Shown in pieces: positions 34,553 to 43,379 of a stretch of DNA of 64,000 nt. Origin of the DNA: Gordonia rubripertincta. Its GTDB lineage: Bacteria; Actinomycetota; Actinomycetes; Mycobacteriales; Mycobacteriaceae. The DNA is taken from the NCBI RefSeq assembly GCF_038024875.1, contig NZ_CP136136.1, positions 744,001 through 808,000 of the forward strand, written 5' to 3'. The notes below the pieces were generated by a model that did no database searches, was not told the DNA's origin, and saw nothing but the letters and a program-made list of their open reading frames with translations. How positions within the stretch are numbered: position 1 is the first letter of the stretch; the number at the start of each line of letters is the position of its first letter. A program made the translations under genes and the position numbers.

Positions 34553-35840
34553 TCACCTTTCAGTGATAGTGGACGGGGTGGGTGGTTGAGCACCTGACGG
34601 GGTAGCAAAGTGCACCCCGAACAGGTCGTCGTAGTCTGGTAGCGCCCGGATCGGTACCTCGTGGCCGTCGGGGTGGGCGCGGATGCGGGCGGCGTTTCGG
34701 GCCCGGTTGGCGAGGTCTTGGCGGCGGTAGTCGCGGCGCAGTTCTTTGGCTGCCCGCACGTGCTGAGGGTCGGCGATGGTGACGTGGTTGGCCCAGCTGC
34801 GAGCGTGGTCGGCGACGGTGACCTCGCCGCACTGGATGCGCACCTGCTGCAGGTCGGCGGTGATGTCGACGAAGCGACCGATCACCGACGGGTGCACCGA
34901 ATAGTCATTGCCGGCCACACGTACGTAGTAGTCGCGACCGAGTCGCACCCGGCTACTCAACCCGATATGAGGTGCGGTCGGGGGAAGCCCGGCCATCTGC
35001 TCGAGGTCCTCGGCGAGCGCATCACACGGGCGTCGATCACCGATCGCGCGCACCACTCGGGTGTTGGCATGATCGGCCAGCCACCGATCGAACTGGGCGG
35101 TGAAATCGTCCGGTGAGGCGAACTGGCGGCCCGGCAGGAACGAGGTCTCGAAGAATCGGTTGTTGCGTTCGACCATGCCCTTGTACTCGGGGTCTCGCGG
35201 TGGCGCCAGCTCCAGCCGAGTGCCCAAGGTGCCCACGAATCCTGCGGCCAGCGCGGTGGGTGTGCCCTTGGGGCCGATCGCGGCTTCGCGGTCCCACACC
35301 AGCTTGCGGGTCACCGCGCCCAGTTGCGACAGCAGCAGCCACATCCCCGTCAGGATGTCTCCGCCCTGGCGCGACGGGATCATCACCGCCGACCGGTATC
35401 GGGAGAACGCCAATGTCATCACCAATACCGGTAACATGGCGAATTGATTGTGGCCCACTGGGATTCGGTAGTCCGGGAACCACAGATCCCACTGCGAACA
35501 GCCGCCGGGCTCATAGATCACCCGATCGGCCGGATCTACCCCACGAAACTCCGGGCGAATCACCCGGACCCGGTCTTTGAGGACAGTCAACGATCTCGTC
35601 CACCCGATCCGCTCCGCGATCACCGTCGCCGGCATCGTCGGATACTCCCGCAACAACGCCCGGATCTGCGGTTCGAACGCATCGACCACCGAGCCCTTCG
35701 CCGGTCGCGAGTACTTCGGCGCGGTGTCTGAGGCCAACGCCGCCCGCACCGTGTTACGGGCCACCCCCAACCGGCGCGATCTCCTTGATCGGCACACCCT
35801 CACTGCGATGCAAACGGCGGATCTCCGCCCACTGCTCCAC
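34553..35840 (-). pseudogene. IS21-family IstA transposase with N-terminal frameshift
   Basis: From GTG 35840 (AGGAGGGTGATTTCA upstream) the frame reads VEQWAEIRRLHRSEGVPIKE, then runs out of frame near 35770, where GCGCCGG stands for an expected GCGCGCCGG (2 bases missing). The rest is open: RRLGVARNTVRAALASD, the DDE core around WDLWFPDYRIPVGH, LVWDREAAIGPKGTP and MVERNNRFFETSFLPG, then the C-terminal nucleic-acid binding part. With the truncated IstB this IS21 copy is dead. Confidence 0.85.
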
Positions 35841-35893
35841 TGAAATCACCCTCCTAACAAGACGGGGGTCAAAATTCACCCGTCGTCAGGGGG

Positions 35894-36621
35894 TCAGTTT
35901 TCAGGCGCCGTCAACATACCCTTCGGGATCGATCCAACGACCGCGTCACCAGGTAGAGCGTTTTGAGTGCGGACTGCTCGTTCGGGAAGTGCCCTCGAGC
36001 GCGCACCGCACGCCGCTAGCGGGGCGTTGAGACTTTCGATAGCGTTGGTGGAGCACAACACTCGTCGAATTTCGACGTCGTTGTCAAGGAACGGGATGAA
36101 CTCCTCCCACGCACTCTCCCACAGGGTCACGATCGCCGGGTACGGCGTGCCCCACTTCTCAGCGAATTCCTCCCATCGCAGCCGGGCCTCAGCGGCGGTC
36201 AGCGCGGTGTAGATCGGTCTGAGATCGGCGCTGATCTTGTCCCTATACTTGCGGGAGGCGTACTTGAAGGTGTTCCGGATCAAATGGATGATGCACGTCT
36301 GTACCGTGGCCAACGGAAACGCGGCGGACACACTGTCGGGCGACCCTTTCAAGCCGTCACAGACAAGGGAGAAGATGCCCCTGGCACCCCGGTTCTTGAG
36401 GTCGGTGAGCACCGCCCGCCGGAACGTGGCCGACTCGCTGCCGCCGTCGCCAGCCCACATGCCGAGGATGTCTTTGTGCCCATCGAGATCAACCCCGATC
36501 GCGGCGTAGATCGGCCGGCTACTCACTCACGCACCTCATCCGCGGTGGTGACATCGTGTTCTTGACCAGTCTCAACTGGCCCTGCCACCAGGGCATCCAC
36601 GCCCTCGACTGTGTCGGTCAT
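35894..36621 (-). pseudogene. Second IS256-type transposase, deleted and frameshifted
   Basis: The start MTDTVEGVDALVAGPVETGQ at 36621 is followed after about 35 codons by a deletion to YAAIGVDLDGHKDILGMWAG, so the first half is missing. IFSLVCDGLKGSPDSVSAAF and CSTNAIESLN are IS256 DDE signatures. After LNAPLA the frame shifts. The terminal sequence with GGTGTAAGTGG lies near 36690. It is different from IS-D. Confidence 0.8.
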
Positions 36622-36698
36622 CGTCGTGATTCCTCCTGCCCCACGCCGGGGGCGATCAAACCACTTACACCGAATCAGCGACAGTCCCCCCTGCGGCG

Positions 36699-37175
36699 TC
36701 AGTCTGTACGCGTGAAGTTGGCGAAGAAGTCATCGATTGTTGATAGGTCGGCATACCGTCGAAAATGAGCGACGTCGACCTTGACGAAGACACCGCTAGA
36801 GGTGAAATACGTTCGATCATCGAACGATCCAACGGCCGCGATGTGCAGTAGGCGATCCGACTCGTGGTCAATCCAAGCAGAGAGGCGAATGGGAGTGTGC
36901 AGAGGGACCGGCTGACGGTATTCGACGGTCAGGGTGCGGGTCACCGCGGGGGTCCGCGCGATCCACAGGGTGAAACCCATGATGTCGTCGCAAGCGGCCG
37001 AGATCGCTCCGCCGTGCGCCAACCCGGGCGCGCCAAGGTGCCTCTCGTCGAAGGTGTGATCGGCGTACACCCGCTCGCCACTCCGGTAGACCTCAAGTTG
37101 AAGTCCGTGGGGGTTTTCGCTTCCGCAGCCCATGCACTGGGACGAGTGCGCCGGCAGTCTTGCTTCTGAGGTCAT
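36699..37175 (-). CDS. PaaI-type hotdog-fold thioesterase 2
   Basis: About 158 aa from ATG 37175 (a longer frame from 37214 is less likely). It has the same features as thioesterase 1: CMGCGSENPHGLQLEVYR and the active-site segment GAPGLAHGGAISAACDDIMG, with the central part nearly identical and the last 50 residues diverged. It is divergent from the mce operon; the 190-bp gap holds the CAGTAYCTGGTACYG operator, so both directions may respond to the same regulator. Likely cytoplasmic acyl-CoA hydrolase. Confidence 0.87.
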   Translation of the reverse strand: MTSEARLPAHSSQCMGCGSENPHGLQLEVYRSGERVYADHTFDERHLGAPGLAHGGAISAACDDIMGFTLWIARTPAVTRTLTVEYRQPVPLHTPIRLSAWIDHESDRLLHIAAVGSFDDRTYFTSSGVFVKVDVAHFRRYADLSTIDDFFANFTRTD

Positions 37176-37290
37176 CTTCTGATCGTTGTCCTTACTAAGC
37201 CGCCACCTACTCAAACAGGGTGCGGGGGTCGATGAGGTGTGGGAGCAGGTCCCGACACGGTCTTTCTGTAAACACTATAGGTAATACTGC

Positions 37291-37305
37291 CAGTACCTGG
37301 TACCG
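37291..37305. promoter_or_regulatory. CAGTACCTGGTACCG operator before the mce operon
   Basis: An inverted repeat with the same CAGTA-N5-TAC(T/C)G design and the same CCTGG/TCTGG core as the site at 15279-15293. Upstream AATACTG adds a further half-site, as does ATTACTC in the other promoter. It lies about 60 bp before yrbE4A and in the gap to the divergent thioesterase gene. Confidence 0.6.
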
Positions 37306-37365
37306 TCCATAACGCGCACCAGCATTAAGCGGCGCATACCCCGTGTACGAGGGAAGGAGAGGTCC

Positions 37366-38166
37366 ATCACCACTCGGACCGGCGCCAACCGTTTCCTGGA
37401 CGGCGCCGCCACTTTCGGTAGCACCCTCGGCTTGGCTGGCCAGGCCCTGCGGTGGGTAGCGGTAGACATTGCTACGGGACGGTTTCCGTTTCGCGAAGCC
37501 GTATCGCAGACTTGGTTCGTTATTGTCGTGACGACTCTGCCCGCGATTCTGGTAGCTGTGCCATTCGGTGTCATCGTGTCGGTACAAGTGGGAAGCCTCA
37601 CTCAGCAAGTTGGGGCCACGTCAATTGCTGGCGCCGCTGGGGGCCTCGGGATCATTCAACAGGGAGCGCCCATCGTTACCGCCCTTCTACTCGGGGGCGC
37701 GGCCGGATCAGCGATTGCCTCTGATTTGGGCGCTCGAACGATTCGCGAAGAAATTGCCGCCATGGAGACACTCGGACTCAACCCCACCAGGCGCGTCGTA
37801 GCACCTCGGTTCGTATCTGTGTTGATCACTGCGCCGATGCTCTGCATGCTGATCGTCTTCACCGGGCTGCTGGCGGGCTACGCCATCAGCGTCGATGTCC
37901 AAGGCATCACACCCGGCAGCTATGTTGCATCGTTCGCGTCGTTCGCATCGGTAACCGACATCGTTGTCGCTCTATGCAAATCGCTTGTGTTCGGACTTGT
38001 CGTGGTGACGATTGCTTGTCACCGCGGGCTGTCGACGAAGGGCGGCCCTAAAGGCGTCGCAACCTCGGTCAATGCCACCGTAGTGCTGGGTGTCGTCGCG
38101 TGCTTCGTGATCAATGTCTTTATCACGCAACTAACAACCATGTTCGTCCCCCAAACCATTGGATGA
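37366..38166 (+). CDS. yrbE4A: YrbE4A-type Mce permease, apparent ATC start
   Basis: MlaE/YrbE permease of an Mce ABC-type lipid importer, about 266 aa with 5-6 membrane helices (TWFVIVVTTLPAILVAVPFG; VSVLITAPMLCMLIVFTGLL). The EQ-loop region ARTIREEIAAMETLGLNP is present. Homology and the ribosome site AAGGAG (37354-37359) both place the start at 37366, but the codon there is ATC, not ATG. The next possible starts are CTG 37396 and TTG 37432, which would lose 10 or 22 residues of the normal N-terminus (TTRTGANRFLDGAATFG). This is the first gene of the mce operon; yrbE4B follows after 10 bp. Confidence 0.85.
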   Translation: MTTRTGANRFLDGAATFGSTLGLAGQALRWVAVDIATGRFPFREAVSQTWFVIVVTTLPAILVAVPFGVIVSVQVGSLTQQVGATSIAGAAGGLGIIQQGAPIVTALLLGGAAGSAIASDLGARTIREEIAAMETLGLNPTRRVVAPRFVSVLITAPMLCMLIVFTGLLAGYAISVDVQGITPGSYVASFASFASVTDIVVALCKSLVFGLVVVTIACHRGLSTKGGPKGVATSVNATVVLGVVACFVINVFITQLTTMFVPQTIG

Positions 38167-38176
38167 GAAACGCCTC

Positions 38177-38515
38177 GTGACCACCGTTCCCTCCCGGAGG
38201 TTCTCCGCCGCCACCCGGCCGGTCGGTGCCGTGATCGCGCCCGTTGCACAAGTACCTGAACGCTTGGGGCACGTCGCGACCTTTGTGATCGCCGCGGTCC
38301 TCGGCATCCGCCATGTCATCACCACATACCGGCGCCAAACCCTGCTCTACATACAAGAATTCGCCTGGGGTAGAGGTGCAGTCTTGGTCGGTGGTGGAAC
38401 GGCCATCGTCCTCGCCATCCTCGGCATCGCCGTCGGCGCCTCAATCGGTATCCAGGGTTACGCCTCGCTGGACCTCGTAGGGATGGGTTCACTGACTGGA
38501 TTCATCTCTTCCTAC
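38177..38515 (+). pseudogene. yrbE4B: YrbE4B-type Mce permease, 5' part (interrupted by IS-A copy 2)
   Basis: 113 codons from GTG 38177 to the IS insertion (ends LVGMGSLTGFISSY). One membrane segment, VLVGGGTAIVLAILGIAVG, is visible. The gene resumes at 39806 with ANTRELAPMIAAIGFAAQAG in the same frame once IS-A and the CTAC duplication are removed, giving a normal 287-aa protein. The break lies before the conserved EQ loop, so this fragment should not function. Confidence 0.92.
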
Positions 38516-38588
38516 TGGCGTGTCCCCCGTAAACCGGTCCGGTTGGTTTTAGAGTCCTGATTGCCCTGTTGAGGGCAGAGAAGGGACG

Positions 38589-38879
38589 ATGAGGATCATG
38601 GCAGGACGCAAGCGCCACTCGGCAGAGGACATTGTGCGCAAGTTGCGCCGGGCTGACGAGTTGGCGGCGCAGGGCAAGACCGGCGAGGAGATCGCCGCCG
38701 ACCTCGAGGTGTCGGCAGCCACCTTGTACAACTGGCGCCGCCAGTACGGCGGCATGGACGGTGACGCGGCCAAGGAGCTCAAGGAGCTGCGTGAGCAGAA
38801 CGGCCGGCTCAAGCGCCTGCTCGCCGATGCCGAGTTGGAGAAGGACGCGCTACGGGAGATCGCCAAGGGAAAATTCTGA
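38589..38879 (+). CDS. IS-A OrfA, copy 2
   Basis: The same 96-aa HTH/leucine-zipper protein as in copy 1. The -1 slippery heptamer GGGAAAA is at 38867-38873, just before its stop codon. Confidence 0.92.
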   Translation: MRIMAGRKRHSAEDIVRKLRRADELAAQGKTGEEIAADLEVSAATLYNWRRQYGGMDGDAAKELKELREQNGRLKRLLADAELEKDALREIAKGKF

Positions 38880-38908
38880 GCCCAACCGCCAAACGCGCCG
38901 CCATCGAC

Positions 38909-39742
38909 ATGCTCAAAGACGTGATGAACATGTCAGAACGCAAGGCGTGCAGGGTAGTTGGGCTTGCTCGTTCAGCGTATCGTCAACTGCCGCAAGCGCA
39001 CACCCCGGCTGACCCGGATGCTGGCCTGCGCCAGCAGCTACGAACCTACGCCCGTCAGAATTCTCGCCACGGGTTCCGTCGGGCGTGGGCCTGGCTGCGT
39101 TTCGACGAAGGCGACACCGTGAACAAGAAGAAGGTCCACCGGCTGTGGAAGGAAGAAGGATTGCAGGTGCGCCGGGCGCCGCGGCGTAAACGGGCCGGCC
39201 AGTCGTCGGTGCCGATTGCCACCGCGGACGCACCGAAAGTGGTGTGGGCATTGGACTTTCAGTTCGACTCGACCGTGGATGGCAAGAAGGTCAAGATCGC
39301 ATCGATGGTCGATGAACACACCCGGATGTCGCTGCTCAACATTGTGGATCGCTCGATCGCCGCCGACCGGTTGATCGAGGAGTTGAAGAAGACCTTCGCG
39401 ATCTGGGGTGGCCCACCGAAGGTGCTGCGCATGGACAACGGCCCTGAGTTCATCTCTGAGGCCCTCCAGACGTTCTGTGCAGGGTCGGTGGGGATTTCCT
39501 ACATTCCGCCCGGCACACCGTGGAACAACGGGTTCATCGAGTCGTTCAACAACCGGTTGCGCGACGAGTGTTTGAACCGCAACTGCTGGCCCACCCTGTT
39601 GGAGGCCCGCGTGGTCATCGAAGACTTCAAAGACGACCACAACCACCGACACCGCCACTCAGCGCTGGGCTACAAGACCCCGGCCGAGTACGCTGCCCGA
39701 TGCACCCACCAGCACCACCCCGTGGGCTGCGAGATCGACTGA
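38909..39742 (+). CDS. IS-A transposase OrfB, copy 2
   Basis: A 277-aa DDE integrase, intact. It differs from copies 1 and 3 at a few residues (for instance RVVGLARS for KVVGLARS and DGKKVKIASM for DGHKIKIASM), so this copy belongs to a slightly different lineage. Copies 1 and 3 share more residues with each other. Confidence 0.92.
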   Translation: MLKDVMNMSERKACRVVGLARSAYRQLPQAHTPADPDAGLRQQLRTYARQNSRHGFRRAWAWLRFDEGDTVNKKKVHRLWKEEGLQVRRAPRRKRAGQSSVPIATADAPKVVWALDFQFDSTVDGKKVKIASMVDEHTRMSLLNIVDRSIAADRLIEELKKTFAIWGGPPKVLRMDNGPEFISEALQTFCAGSVGISYIPPGTPWNNGFIESFNNRLRDECLNRNCWPTLLEARVVIEDFKDDHNHRHRHSALGYKTPAEYAARCTHQHHPVGCEID

Positions 39743-39801
39743 CCGACCGCAAGTAAGAACTGGCTCTAGGACCGACTGGACCGGTTATCGGGGACCTGCC
39801 A

Positions 39802-40330
39802 CTACGCTAACACCCGAGAGCTTGCGCCAATGATCGCTGCGATCGGGTTCGCAGCACAAGCCGGCTGCCGGTTGACAGCTGAGATAGGCTCGATGCGCAT
39901 TTCCGAGGAGATCGACGCTCTCGAGGCTATGGCGGTACGTCCCATTCCCTTCGTCGTCAGCACTCGCGTAGTGGCGTCGATCACGACCGTGATTCCTTTG
40001 TACATCATCGCGCTTATTCTCGGATTCGCGGCCGCTAAGCTCGTCGTCACACAGGTACACGGCCAATCCGGCGGCACTTATGATTTCTATTTCGACCAGT
40101 TCCTCAAACCTCAGGACCTTATCTTCTCGCTCATCAAAGTTCTTGTATTTGTCGTTTCCGTAGTGATTATCCATAGCTATCAGGGCTACTTCGCCACAGG
40201 CGGAGCTGAGGGGGTAGGCCGGGCGTCCGGCCGAGCGATCCGCACGAGCCTCATCGTCATCGTCGTGGAGGACATGATTCTGACACTTCTGATGTGGGGA
40301 TTCGATTCCGGCGTACGGATTTCTGGGTAG
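39802..40330 (+). pseudogene. yrbE4B: YrbE4B-type Mce permease, 3' part
   Basis: The rest of the permease cut by IS-A: ANTRELAPMIAAIGFAAQAG, the EQ-loop region MRISEEIDALEAMAVRPIPF, then helices TTVIPLYIIALILGFAAAKL and LIKVLVFVVSVVIIHSYQGY. An internal ATG at 39830 could give a truncated product only. It ends 9 bp before mceA. Confidence 0.92.
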
Positions 40331-40339
40331 GGGGGTTCA

Positions 40340-41377
40340 GTGGCTGTCTTTCATGATCCGTCCGGGCGCGAACCATCGCACGGGAACCTGGTCCTTCGGG
40401 GGGTCGCCCTCTTAATCCTCGGCGCGATAGCTGCCTACTTACTGATAAGTGACGCTAACGGTGACTTCAGCGATCACACGTCGTTGACCATCAACACCGA
40501 CGCGATAGGCGACGGATTGAAGGGGGGATCGGAAGTGAAGTACCTTGGGTTCACCGTGGGCGAGGTCTCGAGCATCTCGGTTCGAGACCGTGGCGCGACG
40601 GTCAAAATCAACTTCACCGGTTCCGGCAACGACCTAGATCTCCGGCAGGGCATGACGGTGAATTACACTTCGGCAAACGCACTGGGACCGACGGCACTGG
40701 AAATCGTAGATCCTGGACACGGACCGCCCATCGGTTCCGGCGGGAGTGTCTACGTAAGCAGGTTGCAGTCTGAACAGACCTCGGTGTCAACACTTGTTCG
40801 CAAGATCTCCACGCTGGTCGAGGCACTGGACCAGCCCTCGTTCGAAGCGGTGGTGAGGTTCATCGTCGAGGATTCGCAGGCAATGTCTGATAGCGGAAAA
40901 CTCGTATTCCAGATCGCGAAGCTCACGCGGGATGTCCAGAAACGGCCGGTCGGGGAGGACCTAGAAATTGCAGCCAATCTGTCCACCGGAGTCGCCGACT
41001 TCATGACGCCGTTCGTCCCTGGCGTCTTGAAGAACGTCGATATCGCTGACTTTTTCGCCACTCAACAGAACATCGATCGCACGAAAAGCAATCTCGGCGA
41101 CACGGGAAAGGTTCTGTTCGGTGCACTCGGCGGACTGCTCGACAAGAATTACCCGGCCCTGAGTTCGCTGTTAGACGTCGGCCTTGATCTAGCGCGGCCC
41201 GTCGCCAGATCCGCCTCGGGGCTCGTTCGCACGGTGTACACGATCCCGCAGATCCTCGATGGCATCGACAAAGCCTTGCCGAAATTCGGCGACCGAGTCC
41301 AGCTCCAGCTAGCACTGGTGGTCCAGACCTCACCTGCTCTACAAAGCGCATTGAGAATGGGGGGGCCCACGGGATGA
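40340..41377 (+). CDS. mceA: MceA, Mce-family substrate-binding protein
   Basis: A 345-aa Mce protein anchored by one N-terminal helix (LVLRGVALLILGAIAAYLLI). The MCE domain follows (GDGLKGGSEVKYLGFTVGEV; the turn GPTALEIVD), then the helical part that forms the tunnel of the hexameric complex. It starts at GTG 40340 and overlaps mceB by ATGA. Mce complexes import sterols or fatty acids across the envelope. Confidence 0.9.
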   Translation: MAVFHDPSGREPSHGNLVLRGVALLILGAIAAYLLISDANGDFSDHTSLTINTDAIGDGLKGGSEVKYLGFTVGEVSSISVRDRGATVKINFTGSGNDLDLRQGMTVNYTSANALGPTALEIVDPGHGPPIGSGGSVYVSRLQSEQTSVSTLVRKISTLVEALDQPSFEAVVRFIVEDSQAMSDSGKLVFQIAKLTRDVQKRPVGEDLEIAANLSTGVADFMTPFVPGVLKNVDIADFFATQQNIDRTKSNLGDTGKVLFGALGGLLDKNYPALSSLLDVGLDLARPVARSASGLVRTVYTIPQILDGIDKALPKFGDRVQLQLALVVQTSPALQSALRMGGPTG

Positions 41378-42387
41378 CTCTGAGGTCTCTGACACCCACA
41401 ATCATTAAGATCACCGCGTTCACCGCTGTCATCGGCGTCCTTACGTATGTCATCATCGCGATTCTGCAGCCGACCAACGAAGGATCCTCCAGTTCGCAGC
41501 GTTCCGCGGTTTTTGCCGACGCTTCCGGACTCAAGCCCCGCGACGGGGTACGACTCGCTGGAGTGAAGGTGGGATATGTAACGGCTGTCGACCTGAAGGG
41601 ATCAACAGCGATCGTCCGTTTCCAACTGGACGACGGCGTCTCGATTACCCCCGCGACGACTGCCGCCGTCCGTTACCAAAACCTGCTGGGGCAGCGGTAT
41701 GTGGAGCTCATCAATGCCGGACAAGGCGCCGACCAGGAGTCGATCACACAGGTGGCACTCAACAAGACCGTCCCGTCGTTCGACGTATCGACACTATTCA
41801 ACAGTTTCAAACCAGTATTCGATACATTGAATACGGCCGAGATCAATGAGCTTCAGTCGAACCTGCTACGGGTCGCCCAGGGGGACGGTCGAGGTATCGC
41901 ACCAGTCATGAAGCAAGTCGCGAACATCACCGAGTACGGGAACCAGCGTTCAGAGATCATCACCAACATTGTGACGAGCCTGGGACAGGTGTCTGATCAG
42001 TTGATGGGGCGCTCCGCCGAACTGGTCGAGTTGATAGACAAATTGGGGTCAATCGTCGATGCGTTCAGCCGCGTGAGCGATCGCCTGAGGGCCTCGCTGC
42101 GGGAGGTCAACCGTTCGATGGCGAAGACTGTGCTCTCCGGTGAGCAGATCGAGTCGACCTACGACACCAGCTTCGCGGCCATTTATCAGAGATTGGTGCG
42201 GGAGCCAGGGGATACAGAAAGCTTACTGAACGGTGCCGTTCTCCTGAAGCCACTCCTGGACGCCCTGGAAACTACATCCAAAGCGACACCTTCGTCCTCG
42301 GCGGCAGGGTGCGCCCGAGGAGTGCTCGACCTACCGAGAACAGCGCAGATCGCCCTGATGGGTCAACGACTGGTGGTGTGCCAGTGA
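41374..42387 (+). CDS. mceB: MceB
   Basis: A 337-aa Mce protein: N-terminal helix (TAFTAVIGVLTYVIIAIL), MCE domain (FADASGLKPRDGVRLAGVKV and NLLGQRYVELINAGQG), then long helices and a C-terminal Cys-containing end (GCARGVLD, LVVCQ). Overlaps mceA (ATGA) and mceC (GTGA). Confidence 0.9.
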   Translation: MTLRSLTPTIIKITAFTAVIGVLTYVIIAILQPTNEGSSSSQRSAVFADASGLKPRDGVRLAGVKVGYVTAVDLKGSTAIVRFQLDDGVSITPATTAAVRYQNLLGQRYVELINAGQGADQESITQVALNKTVPSFDVSTLFNSFKPVFDTLNTAEINELQSNLLRVAQGDGRGIAPVMKQVANITEYGNQRSEIITNIVTSLGQVSDQLMGRSAELVELIDKLGSIVDAFSRVSDRLRASLREVNRSMAKTVLSGEQIESTYDTSFAAIYQRLVREPGDTESLLNGAVLLKPLLDALETTSKATPSSSAAGCARGVLDLPRTAQIALMGQRLVVCQ

Positions 42388-43379
42388 CCCGCTTCTTCGA
42401 TAAGCGTCCGCATCACCGCCCGCAGCGTCGGCGCGACCTCATCCTGGCGGGAGTCGTTACGATGGTCACGGTGGCCGGCCTCGTCGTGGCGGGTGCTGTG
42501 TACATCTCACCGCCCGGACAAACTATCTACAGTGCCAAGTTAGTCAATACCGGCGGATTGGAAGCCGGCGACCAGGTACGTATCGCCGGGATCAGGAAAG
42601 GCAAGGTCGCGTCAGTCGACCTGACCGGAACGTTCATCACCGTGCGATTCCGGCTGGATGACTCGATTGCCGTTCGGTCGGACGCGACGGCGAACGTCCG
42701 TCTCATCACCCCTATTGGTGGACGTGTATTGGACCTCGACCCAGGTTCAGGCCCGTCGGCCCTCGACGGTGCAATCCCACTGGAGCAGACAAGCAGCACC
42801 TACGACATTTCCAGCACGCTTGAGACAACCACACCGGTGTTCCGTGACGTGCGTGGTGTTGATCTACGGCGCACAGCGGCGCTGCTACAGAATGCTTTCT
42901 CCGACGGAAACACCAATATCCCTGATGCCCTGCAAAACGCGAGCAGCCTGATGGACCTACTGCAACGTCAGTACGCACAACTCGACAAGACGATGACGTT
43001 GTCCGATGAGTACGTCGCCGCCCTCGCAAACCGCAAGCAGGTACTCGTGGACTTCCTCCGCCAGCTCAGCTTCCTTGCCCGCACCCTTGGACCAGACATC
43101 GCCAACGTCCAGAACGGATTCGATTATCTGCGCCGTCTTTTCAAGCTACTGACCCGACCGCTTGTCGCGTACCGCGACGGAATAGAACCATCGGTACAAC
43201 AGTTCAAGACCCTTCTGAACAAGGTGTCGGCCCAGATGCCCGCCTACGCAAACGCGCTGACCCAGGTCGATCAGATCACCAGACGACTGAGCATTCTTCT
43301 CGACGCTCCAGAGGTCGGTCCAGCGAGTCCTGAACCGACTGTCCGCATCTGCATCCCGAGTGGTGATCAAAAATGCTGA
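42384..43379 (+). CDS. mceC: MceC
   Basis: A 331-aa Mce protein from GTG 42384, chosen for its GTGA overlap with mceB (a longer frame upstream only reads through mceB). Basic N-terminus, helix LILAGVVTMVTVAGLVVAGA, MCE domain (NTGGLEAGDQVRIAGIRKGK; TPIGGRVLDLDPG), long helical tail. Overlaps mceD by 7 bp. Confidence 0.9.
   Translation: MTRFFDKRPHHRPQRRRDLILAGVVTMVTVAGLVVAGAVYISPPGQTIYSAKLVNTGGLEAGDQVRIAGIRKGKVASVDLTGTFITVRFRLDDSIAVRSDATANVRLITPIGGRVLDLDPGSGPSALDGAIPLEQTSSTYDISSTLETTTPVFRDVRGVDLRRTAALLQNAFSDGNTNIPDALQNASSLMDLLQRQYAQLDKTMTLSDEYVAALANRKQVLVDFLRQLSFLARTLGPDIANVQNGFDYLRRLFKLLTRPLVAYRDGIEPSVQQFKTLLNKVSAQMPAYANALTQVDQITRRLSILLDAPEVGPASPEPTVRICIPSGDQKC

Larger units (their letters stand above)
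38516..39801 (+). mobile_element. IS-A copy 2 (IS3 family, 1286 bp) in yrbE4B
   Basis: Flanked by the 4-bp target duplication CTAC (38512-38515 and 39802-39805), so it is a simple, probably recent insertion. It faces the same way as the mce operon. Ends as in the other two copies. Confidence 0.95.

Noticed and set aside
37215..37365. KstR-type sterol operator before the mce operon
   Set aside because: No good match to the KstR consensus (TnnAACnnGTTnnA) or to the KstR2 one was seen; the only clear palindrome is the CAGTACCTGGTACCG element.
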